Assembly: GCA_963677015.1 (NCBI GenBank)
Contig: OY781533.1
Span: forward strand, 868,001 to 932,000
DNA from: G963556115 sp963677015
Lineage (GTDB): Bacteria; Planctomycetota; SZUA-567
Direction: 5' to 3'
DNA length: 64,000 nucleotides
Notes under the pieces: model-generated
What the model was told of the DNA's origin: nothing
The model's database searches: none
What the model saw: the letters and a program-made list of their open reading frames with translations, nothing else
Shown: piece by piece, positions 7,728 to 18,001 of the stretch
Layout of the letters: every line of letters starts with the position of its first letter
Position numbering within the stretch: the first letter of the stretch is position 1
Made by a program: the position numbers and the translations under genes

Positions 7728-10700
7728 ATGGCGGTTGAAGGCAAGGCGTGGGAGAGATTCGGGAAGCCGGTCTGGCTGGTTGCTTTTCTGATAGTAAATG
7801 TAGCAGGGATGGCGCTGATTGTCTGGGGTGTGGCCTTTCGGCAGTTTGAACTTGAAGATATTCAGGTGGTGGCGTGTGCGCCGCGGGGTGAGGTATCTCG
7901 GGACCGGACACGGGAGATAGTACTGGAGTTTGATAAGGCGATCAAGTCGGAGACGGTGACTGCGGATACGGTATCACTGCTGCCGCGGGTCGAGGGTCGG
8001 GCGGAGCTGGTTGGTCGCAAGAGCGTGAAACTGGTCTTGACTGAACCGCTGGCGCGGGCTACGCGGTATCGGGTGGAGATCTCGCCGGCTTTGCGGGGGC
8101 TGCATGGTGAGAGCCTGGGTGAGTATCAGTGTGAATTCAACACGCCGGCGCTGGCGGTTGAGCGGGTGGTGCAGGGCAGTGTGGATATTAAGGGTGGAAT
8201 AAATCTGGATATCGGTTTCAATGCCAAGGTTGACCCGCGGGATCTGAGTCAGGCGCTGTCATTGGTGTATTGTGATAAGCATAAACCGGAATTTAAGGTG
8301 CTGGGGCGGGCTCCGGCTGAGCATCTGGTGGTGCATATTGCTGATTTCAACCGGGATACGGCGAAACTTAAAATTAAAGAGGGGTTGGCAAGTATTGAAG
8401 GACCGCTGGCTTTGAAGCAGGAGTATGCGGCTACGGTAAAGCTGGAGGATAAGAGGCCGGAGAAACCGGATAGGGTCGCCGAAAAGGGTGCGGGTGTGGT
8501 GATTTATGTCTCGCAGAAGGTGAGATTTACCGGGATGGAGGCAAGGAATGACTCAGGGTCGGGTAGAATTATTATTGAAGCCAACACTCCTTTTGATGCG
8601 GCGGAGGCGGAAGACTATGTAAGTGTCGAACCGGTGGTGACCTACAGCTTTGAACCGAGGAGTACGGGGCTGGTGATTAAGGGTGATTTTGATGCTGGGA
8701 AGCGGTACCGGGTAACGCTGAAGAAGGGGTTGCCGGCAGGGATTGCGGGAGTTTTGGAGAAGACGGTGAGCCGTTCGGTATGGTTTCCTGATCGGGGAGA
8801 GGATATAGAGTTTACCTATGGTGGCGGGTATTTATCGTCTAAAGGAATGCTGCTGGTGCCGGTAAAGGCGACAAATATAAAAGAGGCGGAGCTTACAGTC
8901 TATAAGTTGTATCCTGAGAATATTGTTGAGTACGTACTGACTGGTGAGGATAGTATCTCATATGGGCGGGCGACAGAGATTTCGCAGCAGAGGCTGAGTT
9001 TTACTGGTGAAGCCAATAAGTATCAGGAGCAGCTGCTGGATCTGCGTAAGCTTGTCGGGGCTGAGCCTGCCGGGGTGTATTCACTCTCGGTGCGGAGTGT
9101 AGAGAGCAGGTGGGAAAGGAGTGCGGCTGTAGTTGCGGTCAGTGATCTGGGGATAACTTCACGGGTGGACGGAGATTCGGTTCTCTGTTGGGTGACGGCG
9201 CTGAGTACGGCAAAGCCTGCTGCCGGAGCGGAGGTTGAGCTTTACAGTGACCGGCGCCAGAAGATAGGAAGCGGCAGAACCGATGAGAAGGGTTTGTGTA
9301 AGGTCAAATTTGACCGATTGCCGGAGGGAGAGTCGGCAGCGGTGCTGGTCGTGCGTAAAGACGGGGATATGAGTTATCTCGGGCTTCAGCGGAATATGAG
9401 ACGGCGGGGTGAAGAGGCGGCGAGCGGGCGTCCGTACCTGAGCGGCGGTTATGAGGCTTATGTTGCGGCGGAACGCGGGGTTTACCGCCCCGGGGATACG
9501 GTGCATGTGGCGGCGTTTGTGCGTGGTAAAGGGGTAAAGATGGTGAAGGATATGCCTCTGGATATTGTGTTGTATCGGCCGGACGGGAAGGAGTATATCC
9601 GCAAACGGGCAGAATGTGATGAGCTGGGGCGGGTGATTTCCAGTATCGTAATACCGGATAATTCATTGAGCGGATATTATAAACTGGCGGTGACGATTCC
9701 CGGTGCAAAAACCAATATCGGCTCCAGTAGTCTGAGGATTGCTGATTATATTCCGCAGACACTGAGTATGAAGCTGTTGCCGGCTGCGAAAATCAAGTTT
9801 CCCGGAGTTGAGCAGAGACTGGAACTGGGTGTGCAGGTACGGCATCTTTTTGGTTCGCCCGCAGCGGGACTCAAAGTTACCGGTAAGGTTGAATGCCGTA
9901 CGGCGATGTTTGAGCCTGAGGGCTGGAAAGAGTATCGTTTTACACCGGCAGAGCTGCGGCAGCAGAAACGCAAGGAAACTCTGCCTGAGCAGATGCTGGG
10001 TGCTGAGGGTGAGGCGGAGTATAGCTTGGAGTGTTTGCGGCTGGATAATGCGCCGGTGGTACGTGAGACGGTAGAGATAACCGCCCATGAAAAAGGCGGA
10101 AGAACTTTATCTGAAAATATTGAGCAGAAATTTTATCCATGGAAATATTATCTGGGACTCAGAGCACCTGAAGGGGAGCTCAAGCCGAATCTTGAGGCGG
10201 TATTTGAGCTGGTGGTAGTTGGGCGTGACGGCCGAAAATATGAGCAGGAGATAGCGTGGAACGCTGAGCTGTATGCGGTGAATTGGAGTAATGTGCTGCG
10301 TAAGCAGGGAGACGGGATGATAGGGTATGACTGGAGCCGCAAAGAGAAGCTGCTGCAAAAAATCAGCGGCAGCGCAACAGCAACGCAGAAAATACATCTT
10401 ACTCCCAAGGAACCGGGGCACTATATACTCAAAGTGAAAGCGGCTGGAAGTTATGAGACGGTATATGAGTTCTTTGTAGCGGGTAAGAATGATGATACGT
10501 GGGTCAGGCAGGATCCGGATCAGCTTACATTGCTGCCGGACAGTAAACTCTATAAACCGGGGCAGAAAGCAAAAATTTCGCTGCAGGCGCCGTTTGCCGG
10601 AACCGCACTGGTGTGTGTTGAAGGAGCTACTGTTCTTGAAAGTCGGGTGGTAGAGCTCAAGCAGGGTATGAATCAGCTGGAATTTGACGTTGCTGCTGCG

Positions 10701-13181
10701 TGGCGACCGAATGTATATGTTTCCGTTACGCTGGTACGGGCGGTACAGGCGGCTAAGAAGTGGCTGCCGCATCGGGCGTCAGGAGTAGTAAGGCTGGCAG
10801 TGGACTGTGCAGAAAAAAAGTTGCAGGTTGCAATAGCGGCGGCTGAATCGGTGCGTCCGGAACAGAAGGCAGAGTTTAAAATCAAGGTGCTGAGAGCTGA
10901 CGGCACTCCGGCGATAAATACAGCGGTGGTATTTGCAGCCGTTGATAACGGAGTGCTCAAACTTGATGACTTTAAACCTGAAAATCCGTGGGATTTCTTT
11001 TATGCTTGTAGGCGGCTGGATGTAGGTGAGTCAGATATGTATTCTCGTCTGGCACCGGAACTCTCCGCCTGGAAAGCGGTGAAGACTCCGGCTCCTGGCG
11101 GTGGCGGTCAGTATGTGTCGGAGGCGGTGAACCGGCGGTTGAATCCGGTAAAGGCCAAGAGGGTAAGAACGGCGGTATTATATTCAGGGATTCTGCGTAC
11201 CGATGCTGCCGGCACAGTTAGTGTAGATTTTATGATGCCGGAGTATATCGGTGAGTTGCAGCTGATGGTGCTGGCGGCTGATGGCGACCGGTTTGGTATG
11301 GCCCAGCAGGCGTTGCCGGTGAACGCGCCACTGATGTACCGAGCGTCATGGCCGCGTTTTCTGACACCGGGGGATAGCTTTACAGTTCCGCTTACACTAT
11401 TTAATAATACCGGTAAAGACGGTGAGGTGACAATAGAGCTTGCTGAAGCTCAGAATGTAGAACTTCTTGATGCTGCTTCAACCAAAATGCGGTTGAAGTC
11501 GGGAGAGCAGAAAACGATTGACTTGAAATTCAGAGCGGGCAGTATCGGGGTTGCAAGGAGCAGGATCAGGATTGAAATGGCGGGCGCTGATTTTTCACGG
11601 GAGATGGAACTACCGGTGCGCCCTGCAGCGATGTTTGAGCGGAAAAGTAAGCTTACGGTTATCAGCCCGTCAGAAACAAAGAAGATTGTGGTGGGTGGAG
11701 CTTATCTGCCGGGGAGTTTTAAAGGGAATCTGGTTGTGACCTCCAATCCGGTTGCCGAGGTTAGTGGTCAGATAAACTATCTTTTACGGTATCCGTATGG
11801 CTGTCTGGAGCAGACAATCTCACGTATGCTGCCACTGCTGTATATGCCGGATCTGGCGCGTATCATCTGCCCCGATGCTGTTGGACAGCAGGAAGTGTCT
11901 ACTCTGATGGAAGCAGGAATACAGCGTCTGAGGACGATGCAGACCTGGGGCGGCGGGCTGGCTATGTGGCCGGGAGGAAGTGACGCTAGTGAGTGGGCAA
12001 CGGTGTATGCTGCAGATTTCATGGTTGAGGCGGAGAAGGCAGGGTATTCGGTGCCGGAGGATCTGAGGGCTGGAGCTGTAAATTATATTACAGAGCAAAT
12101 AGGGATGTGGGTTGGAAGTACTGACACTAAAGGCTTTTCAGACCGGCTTGATCTGGCCGCATATGCGGCATATGTGTTGTGCCGGGATGGCAAGCCTCCG
12201 CATTCATGGCTTGCTTCACTTGAGGAAGAACTTGAGCGTAATGTTAATAGTGGTAAACATGGTATGGAAACTGCTCGCTGTTATCTGGCGGCTGCATATC
12301 TGTGCTGTGGTGAGGCGAAAGCGGCAAGGGAGTTTTTGAAATCTCTGCCGGGATTTGCAGCTGCAAGAGATTCTGGCGGGACGTATAATTCTCCGCTGCG
12401 TGAGCGGGCGATTTTACTCTCGACATTACTCGATGTGAAGCCTGAATCACCCCTTATTCCTGAGCTGGTGTTAGCGTTGAAAGTAAGTTTCAAAGATCCC
12501 TGGCGGGCAAGTACTCAGGAGAACGCATTCGCGCTGCAGGCATTAGGAAAGTATTCCAGAAAAATGATGATAGATACAGAGGCGAAGGCGATTGTCACAT
12601 TTGATGGAGATAAAGAAGAGTTCAATTCAGCTTTGGGCAAATCATTCAAACTTGTAAATTCAGCTGAGAATATAGCTGTTACTAATAATGGTAAGACACC
12701 ATTATATGCGTATACTTTTGCCGAAGGAGTACCGGCTGAGGGTACTGTTCAGGATGAAGACTCGGGTATGTCTCTGCGTCGTTATATCACTGACAGTAAC
12801 GGTAACAGGATAAACGGTGAATTGAAACAGGGAGTGCTATATCGGATTCATCTTGAATTTACGTCACCGCGGGCACTGCAGGATATGGTTATTGTCGATA
12901 TGCTGTCAGCTGGGCTGGAGATAGAGAATCAGGATCTGCGGGGAGCGGCAATACTAGGGTCTGAGCAGAAGCATAAAGGATTGAAACTGGTAAATGTGGA
13001 AAAACTAGATGACCGTTTGCTGCTCTTTGCTGATCTTCCTGAAGGCAGGTCGGAATACAGTTATGTAGTGCGGGCGGTAAGTACAGGTGAATTCTCCTGG
13101 CCGGCAGGTGACGCGGCTGCAATGTATGATCCCGCGGTCTTCAGTGTTAACGGCAGTGGAAAGCTCAAGGTGCTGAAATGA
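7728..13181 (+). CDS. Bacterial alpha-2-macroglobulin (1817 aa), thioester-type
   Basis: This is an envelope protease-trapping protein. The start has AAGGAG upstream. An uncleaved N-terminal membrane anchor lies at about residues 16-36; there is no lipobox cysteine, unlike the classic lipoprotein form. MG domains follow, including the typical GVYRPGDTVHVAAFVRG stretch, then the complement-like alpha-helical domain with intact thioester motif GCLEQ (Cys about 1359, Gln 1362). The family cross-links attacking proteases through this thioester. The gene ends overlapping pbpC (ATGA), the conserved pairing in which macroglobulin protects and PBP1C repairs a breached wall. The region is clearly G+C-richer than most of the window. 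Confidence 0.93.
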   Translation: MAVEGKAWERFGKPVWLVAFLIVNVAGMALIVWGVAFRQFELEDIQVVACAPRGEVSRDRTREIVLEFDKAIKSETVTADTVSLLPRVEGRAELVGRKSVKLVLTEPLARATRYRVEISPALRGLHGESLGEYQCEFNTPALAVERVVQGSVDIKGGINLDIGFNAKVDPRDLSQALSLVYCDKHKPEFKVLGRAPAEHLVVHIADFNRDTAKLKIKEGLASIEGPLALKQEYAATVKLEDKRPEKPDRVAEKGAGVVIYVSQKVRFTGMEARNDSGSGRIIIEANTPFDAAEAEDYVSVEPVVTYSFEPRSTGLVIKGDFDAGKRYRVTLKKGLPAGIAGVLEKTVSRSVWFPDRGEDIEFTYGGGYLSSKGMLLVPVKATNIKEAELTVYKLYPENIVEYVLTGEDSISYGRATEISQQRLSFTGEANKYQEQLLDLRKLVGAEPAGVYSLSVRSVESRWERSAAVVAVSDLGITSRVDGDSVLCWVTALSTAKPAAGAEVELYSDRRQKIGSGRTDEKGLCKVKFDRLPEGESAAVLVVRKDGDMSYLGLQRNMRRRGEEAASGRPYLSGGYEAYVAAERGVYRPGDTVHVAAFVRGKGVKMVKDMPLDIVLYRPDGKEYIRKRAECDELGRVISSIVIPDNSLSGYYKLAVTIPGAKTNIGSSSLRIADYIPQTLSMKLLPAAKIKFPGVEQRLELGVQVRHLFGSPAAGLKVTGKVECRTAMFEPEGWKEYRFTPAELRQQKRKETLPEQMLGAEGEAEYSLECLRLDNAPVVRETVEITAHEKGGRTLSENIEQKFYPWKYYLGLRAPEGELKPNLEAVFELVVVGRDGRKYEQEIAWNAELYAVNWSNVLRKQGDGMIGYDWSRKEKLLQKISGSATATQKIHLTPKEPGHYILKVKAAGSYETVYEFFVAGKNDDTWVRQDPDQLTLLPDSKLYKPGQKAKISLQAPFAGTALVCVEGATVLESRVVELKQGMNQLEFDVAAAWRPNVYVSVTLVRAVQAAKKWLPHRASGVVRLAVDCAEKKLQVAIAAAESVRPEQKAEFKIKVLRADGTPAINTAVVFAAVDNGVLKLDDFKPENPWDFFYACRRLDVGESDMYSRLAPELSAWKAVKTPAPGGGGQYVSEAVNRRLNPVKAKRVRTAVLYSGILRTDAAGTVSVDFMMPEYIGELQLMVLAADGDRFGMAQQALPVNAPLMYRASWPRFLTPGDSFTVPLTLFNNTGKDGEVTIELAEAQNVELLDAASTKMRLKSGEQKTIDLKFRAGSIGVARSRIRIEMAGADFSREMELPVRPAAMFERKSKLTVISPSETKKIVVGGAYLPGSFKGNLVVTSNPVAEVSGQINYLLRYPYGCLEQTISRMLPLLYMPDLARIICPDAVGQQEVSTLMEAGIQRLRTMQTWGGGLAMWPGGSDASEWATVYAADFMVEAEKAGYSVPEDLRAGAVNYITEQIGMWVGSTDTKGFSDRLDLAAYAAYVLCRDGKPPHSWLASLEEELERNVNSGKHGMETARCYLAAAYLCCGEAKAAREFLKSLPGFAAARDSGGTYNSPLRERAILLSTLLDVKPESPLIPELVLALKVSFKDPWRASTQENAFALQALGKYSRKMMIDTEAKAIVTFDGDKEEFNSALGKSFKLVNSAENIAVTNNGKTPLYAYTFAEGVPAEGTVQDEDSGMSLRRYITDSNGNRINGELKQGVLYRIHLEFTSPRALQDMVIVDMLSAGLEIENQDLRGAAILGSEQKHKGLKLVNVEKLDDRLLLFADLPEGRSEYSYVVRAVSTGEFSWPAGDAAAMYDPAVFSVNGSGKLKVLK

Positions 13182-15406
13182 GAGGCTTATATAATTATTT
13201 ACATGGCAGAAAACTGTTGTTGCTGTTGTGCTTTGTTGCTCTGCTGGTTGTTATCGCTTTTAGCGGTTATTGTATCTCATTTCTGTTTTCGTCGGTACAG
13301 CAGGGTATGGCGGAATCAAACCGTGGTGGTGCTACCGAGATACTTGACAGTAAAGGCGGACTTATTGCCTGGCATGTTGATGGACATGACAGCTGGCGGG
13401 TGCCGGTAAAGCTGGAGCAGGTGTCGGAATGGGTGGTAAAGTCAATAATCGCCGCAGAGGATCAGCGTTTCTGGGAACACTGCGGTGTGGATCCATATGC
13501 GCTTATGCGGGCGGTTGTGCAGAATTTACGCTATGGGCGCAGAGTATCCGGAGCCTCTACAATAAGTATGCAGGCTATGCGTCTACTGTGTCCGGCAGAA
13601 CGTAATTGGACGGCAAAGCTCCGAGAATCATTTCAGGCGCTGCATACCGAACAAGATGTTGGCAAGGAGGGTATTCTTCAGCTTTATCTCAATCTGGCTC
13701 CGTATGGTGGAAATATAATCGGCATAGAAGCGGCTGCCCGGCATTATTTTGGTAAGTCAGCTCGTGAACTGACGCTTGGTGAAGCAGCATTGCTGTCAGG
13801 TATACCGCAGAGTCCATCCCGCTTTAATCCCAGAAAGCATCTAACGGCGGCACTGAATCGCCGTGAATATGTGCTTGCCCGTATGGAGCAGACAGGTATG
13901 GTAAGCAGTCAAGATGTAAAGAAGGCGTTAAAAGAGAAAATCATAATCCAGGATTCAGCTGTGAATAACCGGGATCCGAGATTTGCTGATTATTTACTCA
14001 AACTTACAAAAAATAAGGGTGGAATTGTAAGTACAACTATTGAGCCTCGGTTGCAGCTAATAACTCAAAATCTGGTGAAGAAGAAATTTAAGAAATTATC
14101 TGCAGGTGGTGTTACTGGGATGTCGGTTGTCGTGCTGGACGTTGAGGATTCAAAACTGCTGGCAATGGTCGGTAATGCTGATTCGGATAATCCTGTTTCC
14201 GGCTTTGTTAATGGCGCAACCGCTAAGCGTCAGCCGGGATCATTGCTCAAGCCATTTATCTTTTGCAGCGCCTATGAACTTGGTATTCTTATTCCGACTT
14301 CAGTAGTCTATGATGTACCCAGCAGTTGGAGGGAATATCAGCCGGAGAATATTGATCACAACTATATGGGGGCGATAAGTGCAGAGGAGGCACTTCGTTA
14401 TTCTCGTAATATACCAGCTGTAAGAGTATTGCAGCAGATTGGAGTGCCGTATTTTGCGGATAAGTTGGCTAAGATGGAACTGCGTACCGCCGGACCTATT
14501 GAAAATTACAGTCTCTCACTTGCTCTGGGGACTGCTGAGATGCCGTTAATTAAGCTGGTGAATGCTTATGCAGCTCTGGCTCGGGGCGGGATATTTATGC
14601 CGCTTAGTGTAATTGCAGGGGATAATTTAAACAAAAGCAGCAGGGTTTTTACTCCGCAATCGTCCTGGCTGACAATTCAATCGATGTCGCATGATCAGGA
14701 TTGTACTCTGGCATGGAAGACAGGAACCAGTTGGAATCACCGGGATGCCTGGGCGATATGTATCAGTAAGCGTTATGCGGTAGGTGTGTGGTGTGGAAAT
14801 TTTTCGGGAAGCGGTAATAATAATCTTCTGGGTGCAGAGGCCGCGTTACCTCTTGCCGTGGAACTTGCTGACAGTATAAATTCAACCGATAAACAGGGCT
14901 GGGAAAAACCTGCTGGAATTGCGACACGCAAGGTATGTGCTATATCGGGGAGTATACCGAGTGTTGGCTGTGGGCATGTTATTGACGCTTATTATATATC
15001 AGGGGTTAGCTCGCAGGCGGTATGCCGCTTACATCAGCCGGATAATTCAATTGAACATAATACGGAAAGAATAATATGGCCGGCTGAGGTGGCAATGTAT
15101 CTGAAAAATACCGAAGCAGAAGAATTATCCGAACCTGAAGGAAGTCTGAAGCTTATTTCTCCGGTTTCTGATGGGACGTATTTTATAGGTGATGAAAAAT
15201 CAGGAAACAAGAATAAGTTAAATCTGTCTGCAGTGGCCACTGCTAAAAATCATATTTCATACTTTATTGACGGTGAATATGTGGGACGCAGTAAGTCTGG
15301 AAAAGTTGTTGTGTGGTCTATGGTTTCGGGATATCATACTTTGGTGGCGGCATCTGAGGATAAAAGTCTGCATACCGTTTTTGAGATAAAGAGTCTTGAA
15401 GATTAA
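13178..15406 (+). CDS. pbpC: Penicillin-binding protein 1C (742 aa)
   Basis: Bifunctional class A penicillin-binding protein. An N-terminal membrane segment (about 12-35) is followed by a GT51 glycosyltransferase domain with EDQRFWEHCGVD (catalytic Glu about residue 94) and GASTISMQ. The transpeptidase domain has SLLK (Ser about 355), SRN and KTGTS (Lys about 514). A C-terminal extension of about 150 residues fits the PBP1C-specific C-terminal domain. The start overlaps the macroglobulin stop by 4 nt, indicating translational coupling. It probably acts in periplasmic peptidoglycan repair with its neighbour. Confidence 0.93.
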   Translation: MRGLYNYLHGRKLLLLLCFVALLVVIAFSGYCISFLFSSVQQGMAESNRGGATEILDSKGGLIAWHVDGHDSWRVPVKLEQVSEWVVKSIIAAEDQRFWEHCGVDPYALMRAVVQNLRYGRRVSGASTISMQAMRLLCPAERNWTAKLRESFQALHTEQDVGKEGILQLYLNLAPYGGNIIGIEAAARHYFGKSARELTLGEAALLSGIPQSPSRFNPRKHLTAALNRREYVLARMEQTGMVSSQDVKKALKEKIIIQDSAVNNRDPRFADYLLKLTKNKGGIVSTTIEPRLQLITQNLVKKKFKKLSAGGVTGMSVVVLDVEDSKLLAMVGNADSDNPVSGFVNGATAKRQPGSLLKPFIFCSAYELGILIPTSVVYDVPSSWREYQPENIDHNYMGAISAEEALRYSRNIPAVRVLQQIGVPYFADKLAKMELRTAGPIENYSLSLALGTAEMPLIKLVNAYAALARGGIFMPLSVIAGDNLNKSSRVFTPQSSWLTIQSMSHDQDCTLAWKTGTSWNHRDAWAICISKRYAVGVWCGNFSGSGNNNLLGAEAALPLAVELADSINSTDKQGWEKPAGIATRKVCAISGSIPSVGCGHVIDAYYISGVSSQAVCRLHQPDNSIEHNTERIIWPAEVAMYLKNTEAEELSEPEGSLKLISPVSDGTYFIGDEKSGNKNKLNLSAVATAKNHISYFIDGEYVGRSKSGKVVVWSMVSGYHTLVAASEDKSLHTVFEIKSLED

Positions 15407-15737
15407 TGTATTCTTATTATTCAGATATTTTAGAATTGTTTTTGAGAGTATGATGAGGTGATCAGTTTTTATATTCAGGACATGCAGGTGTCTGTTTTGC
15501 TGCAGGCTGTAAAGTAATAATTAGTATATTACATAGAATAAGATATCAAAAAATGTAATTCAGATTTATAATTATATAGTGCTTGAATTATTATATTTGG
15601 TAACTATTGCCGCAATGCGACGATAAAATTTTGCGGATAACATATAAATATTAAGTCTGAGTATACCGAGTCAAATTATTTTGATTACAGTATTTCTGCT
15701 GCTGACCGATATGTTTTTGGCATGAGGAGAAATTGTT
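15407..15737. other. Intergenic gap, AT-rich
   Basis: No gene or clear hairpin terminator is visible. GAGGAG near 15723 is the ribosome site of the ankyrin gene. Confidence 0.4.
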
Positions 15738-16493
15738 ATGCGAAATATAATTTTAGCACTATTACTGATATTTGTTTTTACTGCTAAGACTGATGCAGAT
15801 GAAGTTCTTGATCAGAACTTTTTTAAAACAATTAAACCGGAAAAACTCGAAAGTCTTATCCAAGGCGGTCGTCTGGATATAACCCAGAAGAATGAGAATG
15901 GGTTCAATATATTATATCCTTTTCTGGTTTTAAATAATGATCCGCAGATAATTGAAGTTTTACTCAAGCATGGGGTGGATATTAATAATGCCGGGGCTAA
16001 AAATACCACACCACTTCATATAGCGGCACAATTTAATGCTAATCCCAAAATGATTGAGACACTGCTTAAACATGGAGCAAAAGTGAATGCCAAGACAACT
16101 GACGGCTTGACTCCTTTATTTGTTGCGGCAAAATATACCTCAAATCCGGCAGTGTTATTCACACTTGTTAAACATGGAGCGGATATCAATGTTATGAACG
16201 CTGTTGGCAGTACTCCCATGCATTATGCAGCTCAGTTCAATACCAATCCGGAAATAATAAAGATTTTGTTCGCATATGGAATGGATATTAATAAGAAAGA
16301 TAAATTTAATCATACGCCGGTGCATCTGGCGGTGATTTTTAATCCTAATAACAAGGTATTACAGACTCTGATAGATCTTCATGCAGATCTGAATATTAAC
16401 AACTTTAAAGGTCGTACACCTCTAGGACTGGCTAAACTGGTTAATAATTCGGCGGCGGTTGCAGCGCTGGTTGCGGCGGGAGCAACGGAATAA
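15738..16493 (+). CDS. Secreted ankyrin-repeat protein (251 aa)
   Basis: The signal peptide MRNIILALLLIFVFTAKTDA has a likely cut before DEV. The mature protein is almost entirely ankyrin repeats (about six), each with TPLHIAAQFN-like and LLKHGADIN-like signatures, for example GSTPMHYAAQFN and GRTPLGLAKLVN. Ankyrin repeats form binding scaffolds without catalytic activity. The location is probably periplasmic. It is alone on + and converges on the TPR gene. The partner is unknown. Confidence 0.88.
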   Translation: MRNIILALLLIFVFTAKTDADEVLDQNFFKTIKPEKLESLIQGGRLDITQKNENGFNILYPFLVLNNDPQIIEVLLKHGVDINNAGAKNTTPLHIAAQFNANPKMIETLLKHGAKVNAKTTDGLTPLFVAAKYTSNPAVLFTLVKHGADINVMNAVGSTPMHYAAQFNTNPEIIKILFAYGMDINKKDKFNHTPVHLAVIFNPNNKVLQTLIDLHADLNINNFKGRTPLGLAKLVNNSAAVAALVAAGATE

Positions 16494-16496
16494 CTG

Positions 16497-16516
16497 TGGA
16501 AAAATTATTTTTTCCA
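16497..16516. terminator. Possible bidirectional terminator between the ankyrin and TPR genes
   Basis: TGGAAAAA and TTTTTCCA arms enclose a 4-nt loop 4 nt after the ankyrin stop. The stem is AT-rich, so termination strength is doubtful. Confidence 0.4.
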
Positions 16517-16586
16517 ATCTTATATACATGAAGGTAAGGGTTAACTCTATATAAGTTAAATTCTTTTTCTGAGTTAGAATCAAGTC

Positions 16587-17972
16587 TTATCTGATTGTAA
16601 ATCCAATCTGCTTTGTGGCGCGTAATTTTTCATGCTCCGTTATCACAGTGAGTGTGAAATTTCCGTTTGCCGGAACACCATTCATCTGTTCAATCCATTC
16701 TCCTGCTTTACCATTGACTATCTTGAGAGTCTTGGTTTCAGAGGTGAATAGTACCTTTTCATTATTTGCTATTATGAAATGGAAAGGTATATGAAGGTTA
16801 GTATTAATTGCCGGGAATAGTGCTGAAATTCTGATGATTATCTGAAAATCCTGATTGATCCGAGGTGTCCCGGGTTTTAGTTTTACGGTGGTTATTTTTA
16901 ATTCTCTTTTTAGTTTGGTGGTAAAATAGTTTTTGATGCTCTCTATAATTTTCTGCTGTTGAAGTTTCGCCGGTGAAGATTCAGGCAGTTTATTATAGAT
17001 AATAGTCATTATGTTGGCGATATATGGATTCAATGAGAGCGCCTGCTGATAGTACTCCGTGGCTTTTGCAGAATTATCGAGAGAGGCATAAATATAACCG
17101 AGATAAACTGAATTATAGGCATTAGGGCGTGAATTGTAATTACTTATAAATGTCTGCAGCGCTGCGTTCAAGTTATTTGAGAACAGCTGACATAAACCAA
17201 TTTTTTCTTCAATGTCATTATTTTCAGGGTCAAGATTGTCGGCTTTTCTGAAATATTTCAGGGCTTTGTTATAATTGCCGAAATACAGCTCTATCAGACC
17301 GGATCCGTAATATGCGTCAGCATTACCCGGATTAAGTTCAATTGCTTTTTTATAATTAGTGTAGGATTTTTGATACTGATTATTAAGAAAGAGCAGATCA
17401 GCTTTAATTTTATAACTTGAGTGATTAAGTGTTACCGCGATACTGAAAGCCTTGTTTATATCAGTAAGACCGTCTTTATATTGACCGGAATTTAAATTGG
17501 CAAGTGCCCGGAAAGTATAGATATTTGCCAGACATTGCTGTGGGTCGTCTTTACTTCTCAGCAGAGCAGAAAAATTGGTTATTTTTTTTGCTGAATTCTT
17601 GTCATTAAGGGTAGTGGTAAAGTCTCTGATTGAATTTTTATAATCTTTTAGATATAGATTATCAATACCGCGGTAAAAGTATACTTCACCGGATACTTTG
17701 CCTAAGGAAATAGCTTTAGACAGGTTCTCACGACTGGAGTGATAGTCTCCTTGTTGGTACTGTGCCACTCCTTTAAGAAAATACATAGTGCTGTTATCTG
17801 GATCAGTTTTGCTCATGCTGTTTGCTTCGGCAATGGCTCCGCTCCAGTTCTGCCGTTGGAGTTGACTTATAATACTGTTGAGGTCTGCGGCAAATACTGT
17901 ACCGGTGAGTAGAAGAAGAGATAGTATAATGGCAGTCAGCTTTCCAGGTGCTGATAATGGTCTTAATTTCAT
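16587..17972 (-). CDS. Secreted tetratricopeptide-repeat protein (461 aa)
   Basis: The start at 17972 has GGGAGA upstream. The signal peptide ends near TGTVFA-AD. Residues about 35-320 are TPR units (for example YKKAIELNPGNADAYYG, YYQQALSLNPYIANI). The C-terminal ~130 residues look like a beta-sandwich domain (VKLKPGTPRINQDFQI onward). The gene lies 29 bp after the 779-aa gene on the same strand, so the two are probably one transcript and the proteins may work together in the periplasm. The precise function is not recognisable. Confidence 0.85.
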   Translation of the reverse strand: MKLRPLSAPGKLTAIILSLLLLTGTVFAADLNSIISQLQRQNWSGAIAEANSMSKTDPDNSTMYFLKGVAQYQQGDYHSSRENLSKAISLGKVSGEVYFYRGIDNLYLKDYKNSIRDFTTTLNDKNSAKKITNFSALLRSKDDPQQCLANIYTFRALANLNSGQYKDGLTDINKAFSIAVTLNHSSYKIKADLLFLNNQYQKSYTNYKKAIELNPGNADAYYGSGLIELYFGNYNKALKYFRKADNLDPENNDIEEKIGLCQLFSNNLNAALQTFISNYNSRPNAYNSVYLGYIYASLDNSAKATEYYQQALSLNPYIANIMTIIYNKLPESSPAKLQQQKIIESIKNYFTTKLKRELKITTVKLKPGTPRINQDFQIIIRISALFPAINTNLHIPFHFIIANNEKVLFTSETKTLKIVNGKAGEWIEQMNGVPANGNFTLTVITEHEKLRATKQIGFTIR

Positions 17973-18001
17973 GAGATTCTCCCAATTATAAATTTATGCA
18001 A

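Noticed and set aside
9159..10772. Several long antisense frames inside the macroglobulin gene
   Set aside because: They arise from G+C-rich codons of a well-supported gene and encode Pro/Ser/His-rich nonsense without start sites.
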